Shown: positions 10,180-18,242 of the stretch, one piece after another | Numbering within the stretch: position 1 is the stretch's first letter | Layout: each line of letters opens with the position of its first letter | The notes under the pieces: generated by a model | What the model was told of the DNA's origin: nothing | The model's input: only the letters and a program-made list of their open reading frames with translations | The model's database searches: none | NCBI RefSeq assembly: GCF_030689305.1 | Contig: NZ_JAUYVM010000005.1 | Coordinates: forward strand, 62,001-126,000 | Source: Vibrio penaeicida | Lineage (GTDB): Bacteria; Pseudomonadota; Gammaproteobacteria; Enterobacterales; Vibrionaceae | DNA: 64,000 bases | Direction of reading: 5' to 3' | Made by a program: the position numbers and the translations under genes

Positions 10180-11022
10180 ATGATGGACAATATTTCGTTA
10201 GAACAAATCTACGAAAAAGCGTTAGAACTCGTTCTGACATTCGGACCTAAGCTCATTCTTGCATTTTTGGTCTTAGTCATTGGTTGGTGGTTAATTGGGA
10301 AAGTAACCAAAGGTGTTGACGTTGCATTAGAGCGTGTTCGCTTAGAACAAGGGCTAAGAAGTTTCCTCTGCTCACTTGCCTCGGTCATTCTTAAAATTCT
10401 GCTGATTATCTCTGTCGCTTCGATGATAGGGGTCGAGACCACGTCCTTCATCGCTATGCTGGGTGCCGCAGGCTTAGCCGTGGGTATGGCGCTGCAAGGG
10501 AGCTTGTCTAACTTTGCTGGTGGCGTACTCATTCTGTTCTTCAAGCCTTTCAAAATAGGCGATGTGATTGAAGCGCAAGGTCATATGGGTAAAGTGGTTG
10601 ATATACAAATTTTTGTTACTGTATTAATCACCTACGATAATCAAAGAATCATTATTCCTAATGGTATGCTTTCTAATGGAACGGTTAAAAACCTGTTCTG
10701 TGAAGAAAATCGCCGCGTCGATATTGAATTTGGAATCAGCTACGGTGACGACGTGCGTAAAGCGCGCGAAGTTCTCATGAAAGTACTGGCCGATTACGAC
10801 CTTGTGTTGGACGATCCTGAGCCACTTGTTCACGTTAGCCAACACGGCGACAGCCATGTCGGTATGCTGGTTTGGGCTTGGGTGAAATCTGACGATTACT
10901 GGCCTGTGTATTTCAGCTTGTACGAGCGCGTGAAAATCGCCTTCGACGAACAAGGCATCACTATCCCGTTCCCTCAGCGCGATGTGCATGTTCATCAGTT
11001 CCCAGGCAAGCAAGCGTCTTAA
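10180..11022 (+). CDS. mscS: Small-conductance mechanosensitive channel, MscS type
   Basis: A 280-residue MscS channel, which opens under membrane tension to release solutes during hypo-osmotic shock. Three N-terminal transmembrane helices are visible (about 20-45, 65-90 and 95-125). The pore helix has the glycine/alanine pattern GAAGLAVGMALQGSLSNFAG, then the beta domain begins at FKIGDVIE. The C-terminal alpha/beta domain follows (to about 270). The length equals E. coli MscS (286). The gene stands alone, with an AAAGGAG site before the ATG and a strong terminator after it. Identification is secure. Confidence 0.93.
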   Translation: MMDNISLEQIYEKALELVLTFGPKLILAFLVLVIGWWLIGKVTKGVDVALERVRLEQGLRSFLCSLASVILKILLIISVASMIGVETTSFIAMLGAAGLAVGMALQGSLSNFAGGVLILFFKPFKIGDVIEAQGHMGKVVDIQIFVTVLITYDNQRIIIPNGMLSNGTVKNLFCEENRRVDIEFGISYGDDVRKAREVLMKVLADYDLVLDDPEPLVHVSQHGDSHVGMLVWAWVKSDDYWPVYFSLYERVKIAFDEQGITIPFPQRDVHVHQFPGKQAS

Positions 11023-11061
11023 ATTGCTGAGGTCTGTTGACCTTTCGCGATACCTTCTAGT

Positions 11062-11095
11062 AACACGCCAGCATTTTGCTGGCGTGTTGGTTTTT
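11062..11095 (+). terminator. Rho-independent terminator of the MscS gene
   Basis: A perfect 12-bp stem (AACACGCCAGCA / TGCTGGCGTGTT) with a three-base loop is followed by GGTTTTT, 39 bases after the stop codon. Confidence 0.9.
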
Positions 11096-11155
11096 GTAAC
11101 CGAACTCTAGATGCTTGGGTATAATACACCACCACTTTCAAGTAGATGAGCCCCC

Positions 11156-11791
11156 ATGAGCCTCGCGTTAAAATACGAAAAAAACTGCATTGAATTCATA
11201 ACGAAAGAAATGATCACCGACGCTGCTCACGACCTGCAGCATATTTTTCGGGTCGTCAAAACAGCGAAGTCGTTGGCAGACAGAGAACAAGCCGATATCA
11301 ATGTTGTTTTACCCGCCGCTTATCTACACGACTGCTTCACCTACCCTAAAGATCACCCAGAACGTCATTTAAGTGCTCAGATAGCCGCAGACAAAGCGTG
11401 CGAGTTTTTGCGCTCCATCGAATACCCATCGCATTACTTAGATGACATTCACCACGCCATTATGGCACACAGTTTCAGTGCGGGACTCACACCCAAAACC
11501 AAAGAAGCCAAAGTGGTTCAGGATGCCGACAGGTTAGATGCGTTGGGTGCCATTGGAGTAACTCGGTGTATTCAAGTCAGCAGCACGTTCGGTTCAGATT
11601 TATATCACCCTGATGACATGTTTGCCCAACATCGACCACTTGATGATAAACGCTATACCATCGATCATTTTGAAGTGAAGCTGTTCAAAATTGCAGAAAC
11701 AATGAATACCCTATCAGCGAAAAAAGAAGCTCAAAAACGCGTGGCGTTTATGAAAAGTTACCTCTTGCAACTGCAAAACGAAGCGGAATAA
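11156..11791 (+). CDS. HD-domain phosphohydrolase, YedJ-like
   Basis: A 211-residue cytoplasmic HD-superfamily metal-dependent phosphohydrolase. The H...HD...D signature appears as AAHDLQHIFRV (about 22-32), AAYLHDCF (about 56) and QDADRLDALGAIG (about 122-134). The YedJ-like proteins have this size and pattern; their physiological substrates, possibly nucleotides, are poorly defined. The stop codon is separated by two bases from the next gene, an XRE regulator, so they are co-transcribed and probably translationally coupled. Confidence 0.82.
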   Translation: MSLALKYEKNCIEFITKEMITDAAHDLQHIFRVVKTAKSLADREQADINVVLPAAYLHDCFTYPKDHPERHLSAQIAADKACEFLRSIEYPSHYLDDIHHAIMAHSFSAGLTPKTKEAKVVQDADRLDALGAIGVTRCIQVSSTFGSDLYHPDDMFAQHRPLDDKRYTIDHFEVKLFKIAETMNTLSAKKEAQKRVAFMKSYLLQLQNEAE

Positions 11792-11793
11792 AC

Positions 11794-12534
11794 ATGTCTG
11801 AAACAGATAAAGTCATCACAGAGCTCAAGCGCCAACTCAAAATCAGTGGAGTTAAATACACAGATGTAGCCCAAGCCCTGTCCCTCACTGAAGGCTCCGT
11901 CAAGCGCTTACTTGCCGCTGGTAATCAAATCAGTTTGGAACGCTTGAACGCCATTTGTGAGTTGATTGGTATGGATATGGCAGAACTGTTTAAACTTGCA
12001 TCGCCAACGCAGGCTCTTACTGCATTAACTTATGAACAAGAAAAACAACTCGTCGATGACAAAGCGTTATTACTGGTGGCGGTTTGTGTTGTGAACGGCT
12101 ATCAGTTTGAAGAAATTCTTAATCAATATGAATTCACTCAACCTGAGCTTATTAAATACCTCGTCCAATTGGATAAATTGGATATCATCGAGCTGCTTCC
12201 AAACAATAGGTTAAAACTTAAGCTCTCTCCCACATTCTCATGGATTGCTGGCGGACCTATTCAGCGCTTTTTCCAACAACAAGTTCAAGACGAATTCTTC
12301 CGCAGTCACTTTTCTGGTGAAGATGAAAAACTGATGATGGCTACGGGTTTAATGTCTATCCCTAGTAACAAGAAAATTCAGAAGCGCATCGATAAACTCG
12401 TTTCCGATTTTTACACCGCCTGCCGTGATGATGGTGAACTGAACTTGGACGATCGCCATGGAACATCGATGATCGTTGGGATTCGTCATTGGAGCCTCCC
12501 ACAATTTAAACGCCACGAAAGACCTAAAAAGTAA
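11794..12534 (+). CDS. XRE-type helix-turn-helix regulator with long C-terminal domain
   Basis: A 246-residue protein with an N-terminal XRE helix-turn-helix (about 5-68; YTDVAQALSLTEGSVKRLLAAGNQISLERL). The remaining 170 residues have no recognisable ligand domain but include a winged-helix-like stretch (about 80-140; EFTQPELIKYLVQLDKLDIIELLPNNRLKL). It follows the HD hydrolase with two bases between them. It is probably a local regulator; its targets are unknown. It ends in a basic tail (KRHERPKK). Confidence 0.78.
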   Translation: MSETDKVITELKRQLKISGVKYTDVAQALSLTEGSVKRLLAAGNQISLERLNAICELIGMDMAELFKLASPTQALTALTYEQEKQLVDDKALLLVAVCVVNGYQFEEILNQYEFTQPELIKYLVQLDKLDIIELLPNNRLKLKLSPTFSWIAGGPIQRFFQQQVQDEFFRSHFSGEDEKLMMATGLMSIPSNKKIQKRIDKLVSDFYTACRDDGELNLDDRHGTSMIVGIRHWSLPQFKRHERPKK

Positions 12535-12623
12535 CCATAATCGAATCAAAAGTTACGTATTATGTAACTCCATTTGTTTTTATTTTAAATCTGGTATTAA
12601 TACAGCACATTAACCTCATGCAC

Positions 12624-12695
12624 TAAGGCACTGCTCATTTCTTAAGGCAGTGTCTATTTCTAAAAATACTGTCTATTTCTAAAGGCAGTCTATGA
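12624..12695 (+). repeat. Short tandem repeat, about 3.5 copies of 19 bp
   Basis: Successive units beginning TAAGGCACTGCTCATTTC, TAAGGCAGTGTCTATTTC, TAAAAATACTGTCTATTTC and TAAAGGCAGTCTATGAGG sit directly upstream of the acyltransferase ATG and include its ribosome binding site. The period is 18-19 bp. It may be slippage-derived leader DNA or a multi-site operator. Confidence 0.6.
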
Positions 12696-12702
12696 GGTTT
12701 AC

Positions 12703-13308
12703 ATGCACACTTATCTAAGATTCATCAGCTCTCTATTCAGCCGCTTGCTTTATCGTATCCGCGTAAATGGCAAAAAACACATTCCGCAAAATGGAGCTGC
12801 ACTGATCGTGGCTAACCACGTCAGCTACATAGACGCACTGATTCTTATGGGCTTGGCGAATCGACCAATTCGCTTCGTAATGGACAAGAGTTTAAGTGAG
12901 CTACCCGTTCTTAAATACTTTTTCCGTCATGCTGGCGTCATCCCTATCTGCTCTCCGAAACAGTGCTTAGAAACCTACAACCAAGCTTTTGATCAAATTG
13001 ATGAAGCATTAAACCAAGGCCAATTGGTGTGCATCTTTCCAGAAGGGCGCATCACTAGAAATGGTCAAGTAAACGAATTCAGACCGGGTGTGGAACGTAT
13101 TTTGGCAAGTAATCCCGTACCTGTTGTCCCTGTTGCATTGAAAGGGCTTTGGGGGTCGTTTTTCTCGCATAAAGATGGACACGCGTTCACTCACCTACCA
13201 AAACGATTTTGGTCAAAACTGGAAATCAACATCGGTAAGAGCGTGAATGGAAAGTCGGCAAACTGTTCTCTGCTTCAGCACCGCGTTGAAACATTGATAG
13301 CTCGGTAA
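12703..13308 (+). CDS. PlsC-family 1-acylglycerol-3-phosphate O-acyltransferase
   Basis: A 201-residue lysophospholipid acyltransferase-family protein that transfers an acyl chain to a glycerophospholipid-type acceptor at the inner membrane. The catalytic block is NHVSYID (H-X4-D, about residue 38), the acceptor-binding block is FPEGR (about 113), and PVVPVALKG follows near 150. The N-terminus is hydrophobic/amphipathic and basic, typical of membrane association. The protein is short compared with PlsC (about 245), so it may be a specialised acyltransferase. GAGG lies nine bases before the ATG. The leader contains a short tandem repeat. Confidence 0.85.
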   Translation: MHTYLRFISSLFSRLLYRIRVNGKKHIPQNGAALIVANHVSYIDALILMGLANRPIRFVMDKSLSELPVLKYFFRHAGVIPICSPKQCLETYNQAFDQIDEALNQGQLVCIFPEGRITRNGQVNEFRPGVERILASNPVPVVPVALKGLWGSFFSHKDGHAFTHLPKRFWSKLEINIGKSVNGKSANCSLLQHRVETLIAR

Positions 13309-13474
13309 TCTGGAAGGACAGCTGTTCACTTTAAACGGTTGACTTACCTACAACATCACAGATTTTATACCCAATTTGAAGCATAATAATAACGTCACAT
13401 GTATTAACTCATTTGTCGTTGTTTTTCTATTAATATCCAACGAAGTTGAGCAAGCAGGAGTACAGGAGACCACA

Positions 13475-14098
13475 ATGAAAATCATCATTTTACATGGCTT
13501 ATATATGCACGGTTTGGTTATGCAGCCGCTGAGCCAACGCCTTCGAAAACTCGGGTATGAAACCCAAGTTATCAGCTATAACTCCGTCACTATCGATGAA
13601 GATAAATTATTCCACTCAATTGATTCAGCATTAGACCGAACACAAAAAAATGTGCTGGTCGGGCACAGCCTTGGTGGTGTGGTGATTAAAAACTACTTAG
13701 CCTCTCGCTCCCCTTCGCCTTCGCTTGTTTCCCATGTCATTGCCGTTGGCTCACCACTTAAAGGGGCATCTATTATTTGCAAAATTCAAGAGTTAGGTTT
13801 GGGTGCTATGTTAGGTAACGCCCCCGAATTTGGATTGAAAAAGCACGAAGATGTATGGGGCTACCCACAAAAACTGGGCAGTATTGCCGGAACAATCCCC
13901 CTTGGCATGCGACCTTTATTGTTAATGGATAACGATACTTTATCTGATGGCACCGTGACGGTAGAAGAAACACAAATTGAAGGCATGACTGATCACTTGC
14001 AAACCAAATCTAGCCACACCAGCATGATTTACAACCACTACCTTCCGAATCAGATCGATCACTTTATCCAGCAAGACCAATTCCGTCATACTCATTAG
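13475..14098 (+). CDS. Alpha/beta-hydrolase, lipase-like
   Basis: A 207-residue alpha/beta-hydrolase with an oxyanion-hole region HGLYMHG (about 6-12) and the nucleophile elbow GHSLGG (about residue 66). The catalytic aspartate and histidine are plausibly in SDGTV (about 156) and SSHTSM (about 180), as in small lipase-like PGAP1/permease-adjacent esterases. The ATG at 13475 has a CAGGAG site; an in-frame upstream extension from 13376 lacks one. There is no signal peptide in the preferred form, so it is cytoplasmic. The substrate is unknown. Confidence 0.8.
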   Translation: MKIIILHGLYMHGLVMQPLSQRLRKLGYETQVISYNSVTIDEDKLFHSIDSALDRTQKNVLVGHSLGGVVIKNYLASRSPSPSLVSHVIAVGSPLKGASIICKIQELGLGAMLGNAPEFGLKKHEDVWGYPQKLGSIAGTIPLGMRPLLLMDNDTLSDGTVTVEETQIEGMTDHLQTKSSHTSMIYNHYLPNQIDHFIQQDQFRHTH

Positions 14099-14465
14099 GG
14101 GGAGTACCCCCTTTGATGCGAGTTCACTCTTGCAATAATAACCCAAGAACATACTTATTAAGATGAGCACAGTTCTACACTTCGTTTTCGACCTTGTGCA
14201 AACAAAACGCGATAGACAAGAGTCGCCGATAAGCAATGTCATAGGTCGTGTCGGAATTTAACTACGTATCACCCAATCTGTAATTCGATTTTATGGTGAA
14301 CCTAGTAATGCAGAACAATAAATGCATGAATACGATTTCAACATAACATACTGATTAAAAAGAAATTTACCATCCGTCGTATAGCTCGCAAATTTATAAA
14401 GCGGTCCTAACGACAAGAAATGATATGCATTAACATTAGGAGTTCACTTCAAAAAGGACTTCAAA
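14099..14465 (+). other. Intergenic region, nothing recognised
   Basis: This is 367 bases between the lipase-like hydrolase and the lipoprotein gene. I see no conserved RNA motif, terminator or strong palindrome. The last 130 bases are AT-rich and probably hold the lipoprotein promoter. Confidence 0.5.
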
Positions 14466-15248
14466 ATGAAAAAACTGGCTTTCCTCATTTCTTCTGCCCT
14501 TCTCGTAACAGCATGTGGAGGAGGTGGCAGTGGTGACGGTGCTTCTTCCACTGGTGGTGGTAGTGGCAGTGGTGGTAGCACCGCAGCCAAAACTAAAATC
14601 ACCAATAACAGCGCAGACGGCATGATAAATGGTGCGAACAAGGTAGATCCAAACGCTGCACGTAATGTAGCAGGAAATGTTGGTAATCAAGGCGCATCTG
14701 GGGCTGCTCGGAGTGCAATGGCATTAAGTGCCAGAGCGGCGTCAAACATTAACGATACAATCGCATGTTATAACGGAAATGGTAATATAACGACAAAGGC
14801 TAGCGGCAACGAACAAAGCACGACAGGTACATTTACTATTGATCGTTGTAGTTTATCGGATGACTTAAATATTAGAGCGAATGGTAAGCTGAATTTTTCG
14901 GTTGCTGACAGTAAGTTAAGCATCAGTGGATTTTTCAACCTAGAAGATGAAAATAAAGCAGAGAAGATTATTGCGTTAAATGATCTGGCATTCAATCTTA
15001 ATGGTTCAAATACCTCTTTTTCTTCATTAGTTAGTGCCGGTGGCGAGACACACGGCATTGCGATAAACCATATCGTGAGCGATAACTCTGGTTCTACAAC
15101 AACTCTAAAACTTGATGGTGCTGAAGGTACATGGGTTCAAGTAAACCGTGTCACTAATGTATGGGACCAAGAAGTGAGCTGTGAAGTGACACAAAGTGCA
15201 GGTCTTGATTTTACACAAGATGAAGGCTGTGACTTATTGCGTAAGTAA
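14466..15248 (+). CDS. Lipoprotein with Gly/Ser-rich linker, unknown function
   Basis: A 260-residue predicted lipoprotein. The signal peptide (MKKLAFLISSALLVTAC) has a clear lipobox with the modified cysteine at residue 17. It is followed by an unusually glycine/serine-rich linker (about 18-45) and a soluble domain (about 90-260) rich in short beta-type segments, with four cysteines (CYNGNG, DRCSLS, SCEVTQ, GCDLL) that could form two disulfides. An AAGGA site precedes the ATG. I do not recognise the C-terminal domain. The gene stands alone and ends near a bidirectional terminator. Confidence 0.7.
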   Translation: MKKLAFLISSALLVTACGGGGSGDGASSTGGGSGSGGSTAAKTKITNNSADGMINGANKVDPNAARNVAGNVGNQGASGAARSAMALSARAASNINDTIACYNGNGNITTKASGNEQSTTGTFTIDRCSLSDDLNIRANGKLNFSVADSKLSISGFFNLEDENKAEKIIALNDLAFNLNGSNTSFSSLVSAGGETHGIAINHIVSDNSGSTTTLKLDGAEGTWVQVNRVTNVWDQEVSCEVTQSAGLDFTQDEGCDLLRK

Positions 15249-15315
15249 CATCTCTTAATAATGACTTACTAGCCTTGTTCGGCTTTGCAAACTTATCGTA
15301 ACAATTTTGGTATTT

Positions 15316-15346
15316 AAAAGGGATTTACATTGTAAATCCCCTTTTT
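15316..15346. terminator. Bidirectional terminator between convergent genes
   Basis: A near-perfect palindrome (GGGATTTACA / TGTAAATCCC) is flanked by AAAA on the left and CTTTTT on the right. It can act on both strands, serving the lipoprotein gene and the convergent MFS gene that ends at 15363. Confidence 0.8.
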
Positions 15347-15362
15347 CAATTCACATTGCCAA

Positions 15363-16580
15363 TCATTCCACTTTGAAATGCTTCGTACTCTTTTGCTTCA
15401 TCGCGATCAGTGGTGCAACCAAGCACACCGCACCACACCCTAGAAGAACTGCCGTATTTCCAAACCACCCTGTAAGCGGAGCAATGGCTAACAGCCCTAA
15501 TGGCGCAAAACCATAAGAACAAAGGAAATCAATGGAAGAAATACGGGCTAGCTTGTCTTTGGGGACTTCTTTTTGCAAAGAAGAGAACCAAATAACATTA
15601 AAGATTTCTATGCCGACACCCGCAACAAAATAAGCCACAACGGGCAAAAGTACAGAGTGATCAAATAAAAAGCTCAAGGGCACGACACCATACACTGCGA
15701 GACCTATTAAGGCCCACCAGCCTTGAGGGTGAAACGTAAATCGCCCAAGAAGAACAGCACCCGTCAGCCCGCCCAATGCGTAAGCGGTCATGGAATAAGT
15801 GAGAAGGCTAGAATCACCAAAGTTCGCTTTTGAAATCGTTGGAAGGAGAACACTAGTCGCGGAATACCCAGCCGCAATCACAATGGTCAATGCCGCTAGG
15901 CTCACTATAAACCATGGGTGACGCTTGGCTTCTTCAAGTGCTTCTCGAATATCAAACCACATTGAAGAAATATGCAACGAATCGGACTCTCTATGCCTTT
16001 TTTGTTCTGCAACCCAAGGGGGAACAAACGCACTGACTAGCCAGCCAACGATAAGAAGGGCAAATCCACTGTGAAGACCTTGCCAGATAGCCAGCGCGGT
16101 TACCGCAGCCGGCCCTGCTAATGTCACCACACGAATGGATAAACTCATTGCTGCATTGGCAGGTTGCAATTGCTCGGGTTCAATAACTTTGGGGACCAAT
16201 GCTTGAAAAGCGGGACGGCATGCGCCTTGTCCAAAGCCAGAAAGCATCGCACCTATAATCAAAAGACTGATACCTGAACCCCGTTCTATATCAAGAGGCA
16301 AAGAAAACAGAGTGAGCACGATACCAATAGCAGCGATCAAACTCGCGATGAACACCACACCTCGGCACGAATACCTGTCAGCAAAAATGCCTCCAAGTAA
16401 TACACCCACCAAAAAACCACCTGTTCGAAATGCCAACGCAATTCCCAGCTGTACAGTCGTCAGCATATCTTGGGTCATGGCGTAGCCAAGCAAAAATGGG
16501 AGCCCCCATGTAGCAAAGCCTGATGTTGTACTGCCGAGCCAAAGCCGGACAAATGCCCCATTTCTCACTATTGTTAACAC
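15363..16580 (-). CDS. MFS transporter, EntS-like efflux type
   Basis: A 405-residue major facilitator with about 12 membrane segments. The first helix motif (NGAFVRLWLGSTTSGFATWGLPFLL) and the loop FADRYSCRGVVFIASL fit the MFS_3 group that includes the enterobactin exporter EntS and many drug exporters. The reading frame continues upstream to a TTG at 16658, but no ATG lies near the expected start. A GTG at 16580 preceded by GGAG with five-base spacing is the best initiation site. The substrate is unknown. The gene stands alone and converges on the lipoprotein gene. Confidence 0.8.
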   Translation of the reverse strand: MLTIVRNGAFVRLWLGSTTSGFATWGLPFLLGYAMTQDMLTTVQLGIALAFRTGGFLVGVLLGGIFADRYSCRGVVFIASLIAAIGIVLTLFSLPLDIERGSGISLLIIGAMLSGFGQGACRPAFQALVPKVIEPEQLQPANAAMSLSIRVVTLAGPAAVTALAIWQGLHSGFALLIVGWLVSAFVPPWVAEQKRHRESDSLHISSMWFDIREALEEAKRHPWFIVSLAALTIVIAAGYSATSVLLPTISKANFGDSSLLTYSMTAYALGGLTGAVLLGRFTFHPQGWWALIGLAVYGVVPLSFLFDHSVLLPVVAYFVAGVGIEIFNVIWFSSLQKEVPKDKLARISSIDFLCSYGFAPLGLLAIAPLTGWFGNTAVLLGCGAVCLVAPLIAMKQKSTKHFKVE

Positions 16581-16781
16581 GTGATCTCCAAGTCTTTTTC
16601 TTATACCTAAGTAAAGTCGATACGCCTTGATAGAAACGTTAACCGGGTAATTTAGCAATCATTGTTACACTATTACATGATGCCGATATGGAATGCCCCC
16701 ATATCGCGCAGGCACGCAGCGTCAGGCATTAAATTAGGTAAGGCAGCTTTGTTCGGTATTTTTCGAAGTAAACAAACAAAA

Positions 16782-16799
16782 AGCCGCACGTAGGCGACT
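16782..16799 (-). terminator. Terminator downstream of the nitroreductase gene
   Basis: On the minus strand, AGTCGC pairs with GCGGCT (one G-T pair) and is followed by TTTTTG. It lies about 30 bases after the nitroreductase stop codon. Confidence 0.6.
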
Positions 16800-16829
16800 C
16801 AATTGATGTTGATATTCAACGTTTAAGAA

Positions 16830-17552
16830 TCACTTAATCGCCAAACCTTTTCCGTTCAAATAACCCTTAATGTGAGGTCGAGATTCTCCTGAAAGTTTAC
16901 CCGTAATTTGCTCCGACCACGTCACGCTTTTATTGTTACCGCTTCGGCTTGAATAGTAATCCAACATGGTTTGGTCGTACTCACCCACTTTGTTTTTATC
17001 CAATGGCTGATACGTGTTTTCATGCAAAATAACATCTGGGCTTAACCGAGGTTTCACTTCAGGATGTTGATCGGGGTGCCCTAAACACATTCCAAATAAA
17101 ACCGCAGTATGAGGCGGTAACTCCAGCAGTTCATCCACTTCTTGAGCACAGTTTCTTAATCCGCCAATGTATACACCACCCAGCCCCATCGACTCCGCTG
17201 CCAACATGCAATTTTGAGCCATAATTCCGGCATCTACTGCGCCTATTAGAGTCAGTTCGGTAAACTCTGGTTTAACGTTCTCGTTCAATTCAACATGGCG
17301 TTGGAAATCAATACAAAACACCAAAAACTCCGGTGCCGAACCGACGTATTTTTGACCACCAGAAAATGTCACCAAGGCTTCACGCTTTACAGGATCGGTT
17401 ACGCGAATAATAGAGTTCACCTGTAATAAACTGGAAGAAGACGCCGCAATGCCTGCCCGAATGATGGTATCAAGCTGTTCTTTGGTCACGGCTTCTTGAG
17501 TAAATGCACGAATTGAACGGTGAGAAAGAATGGTGTCGATAGTCGAGTTCAT
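16830..17552 (-). CDS. nfsA: NfsA-type oxygen-insensitive NADPH nitroreductase
   Basis: A 240-residue FMN-dependent nitroreductase that reduces nitroaromatics, quinones or flavins with NADPH. The N-terminus (MNSTIDTILSHRSIRAFTQE) matches the NfsA/FRP family, with the FMN-phosphate-binding HRSIR. SSSLLQVNSIIRV, GGLRNCAQEV and LGHPD with PRL are further family signatures. Starting at 17552 gives exactly the family length; the longer frame to 17588 adds 12 unmatched residues. It stands alone with its own terminator. Regulation by a SoxS/MarA-type factor is known for E. coli nfsA but is not visible here. Confidence 0.9.
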   Translation of the reverse strand: MNSTIDTILSHRSIRAFTQEAVTKEQLDTIIRAGIAASSSSLLQVNSIIRVTDPVKREALVTFSGGQKYVGSAPEFLVFCIDFQRHVELNENVKPEFTELTLIGAVDAGIMAQNCMLAAESMGLGGVYIGGLRNCAQEVDELLELPPHTAVLFGMCLGHPDQHPEVKPRLSPDVILHENTYQPLDKNKVGEYDQTMLDYYSSRSGNNKSVTWSEQITGKLSGESRPHIKGYLNGKGLAIK

Positions 17553-17776
17553 AAGCGTTCCATATTGAGGGATCTGAGCGTGAGTCACGTTCGCAAAAAT
17601 CTTTTATAAATAAATCCCAAAACATTGTCGAATACCGCGATCGCAAACCAAGAATTTATACAAAAGAAAAACAATGCGCACCTACACGCATAAATACAAA
17701 GAGTGAAAACGAAACAATATACATAAGCCTCCTTAAGTTGCAGGATTCACCCATACCTTCAAATTAAGAGGATGAC

Positions 17777-18187
17777 ATGAAATTTTTTGTATCCACCCTT
17801 GCTCTCGTCACAATGGCAGCGAGTGCACCTACTTTTGCTAAAGAGTCCCAAAACGGTGTAACCCTTGTGGGTAACTACGCCTGCGCTTTCACTAAATACT
17901 CCGGTGGCGAGACCTACGCCTACCCCGACTTCAAATGTAAAATTACTGAAAAAGAAGGCGTATTCACTTTAGAAAAACTCACAGGCTCTCAGCGTATTAA
18001 GGGTAAGGTAACTCTCACACCAGCAGGGTTCGAATTTGAGGGGGTATATTTTTGTCCCTGGGGAGACTGCACATACGATGTGCACGGTCAATTTGAAACG
18101 CAAAAAGCAGGCGAGTTTGCTGGTACCGTTTACAACACAAGCGATCCGAATGACTTTACCGACGTGGATCTAAGACGCGTCAAATAA
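17777..18187 (+). CDS. Small secreted protein of unknown function
   Basis: A 136-residue protein with a clear signal peptide (residues 1-21, cleavage after TFA). The mature part is probably beta-rich and carries four cysteines (YACAF, FKCKI, YFCPWGDCTY), consistent with periplasmic disulfides. I recognise no domain. A strong AGAGGA site precedes the ATG, and a 10-bp stem-loop follows the stop codon. The neighbours do not suggest a role. Confidence 0.72.
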   Translation: MKFFVSTLALVTMAASAPTFAKESQNGVTLVGNYACAFTKYSGGETYAYPDFKCKITEKEGVFTLEKLTGSQRIKGKVTLTPAGFEFEGVYFCPWGDCTYDVHGQFETQKAGEFAGTVYNTSDPNDFTDVDLRRVK

Positions 18188-18195
18188 TACAGACA

Positions 18196-18224
18196 GGTGT
18201 GATCTTGCCCTGTTAGATCACACC
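18196..18224. terminator. Stem-loop between convergent genes
   Basis: A perfect 10-bp stem (GGTGTGATCT / AGATCACACC) with a nine-base loop lies between the small secreted protein gene and the convergent MFS gene. There is no T-run on either side, so terminator function is likely but not certain. Confidence 0.55.
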
Positions 18225-18242
18225 AAATTATCGTTTCTCAAG

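Noticed and set aside
14515..14600. GGT/GGC-rich stretch as a non-coding microsatellite
   Set aside because: It is in frame and encodes the Gly/Ser tether of a lipoprotein.
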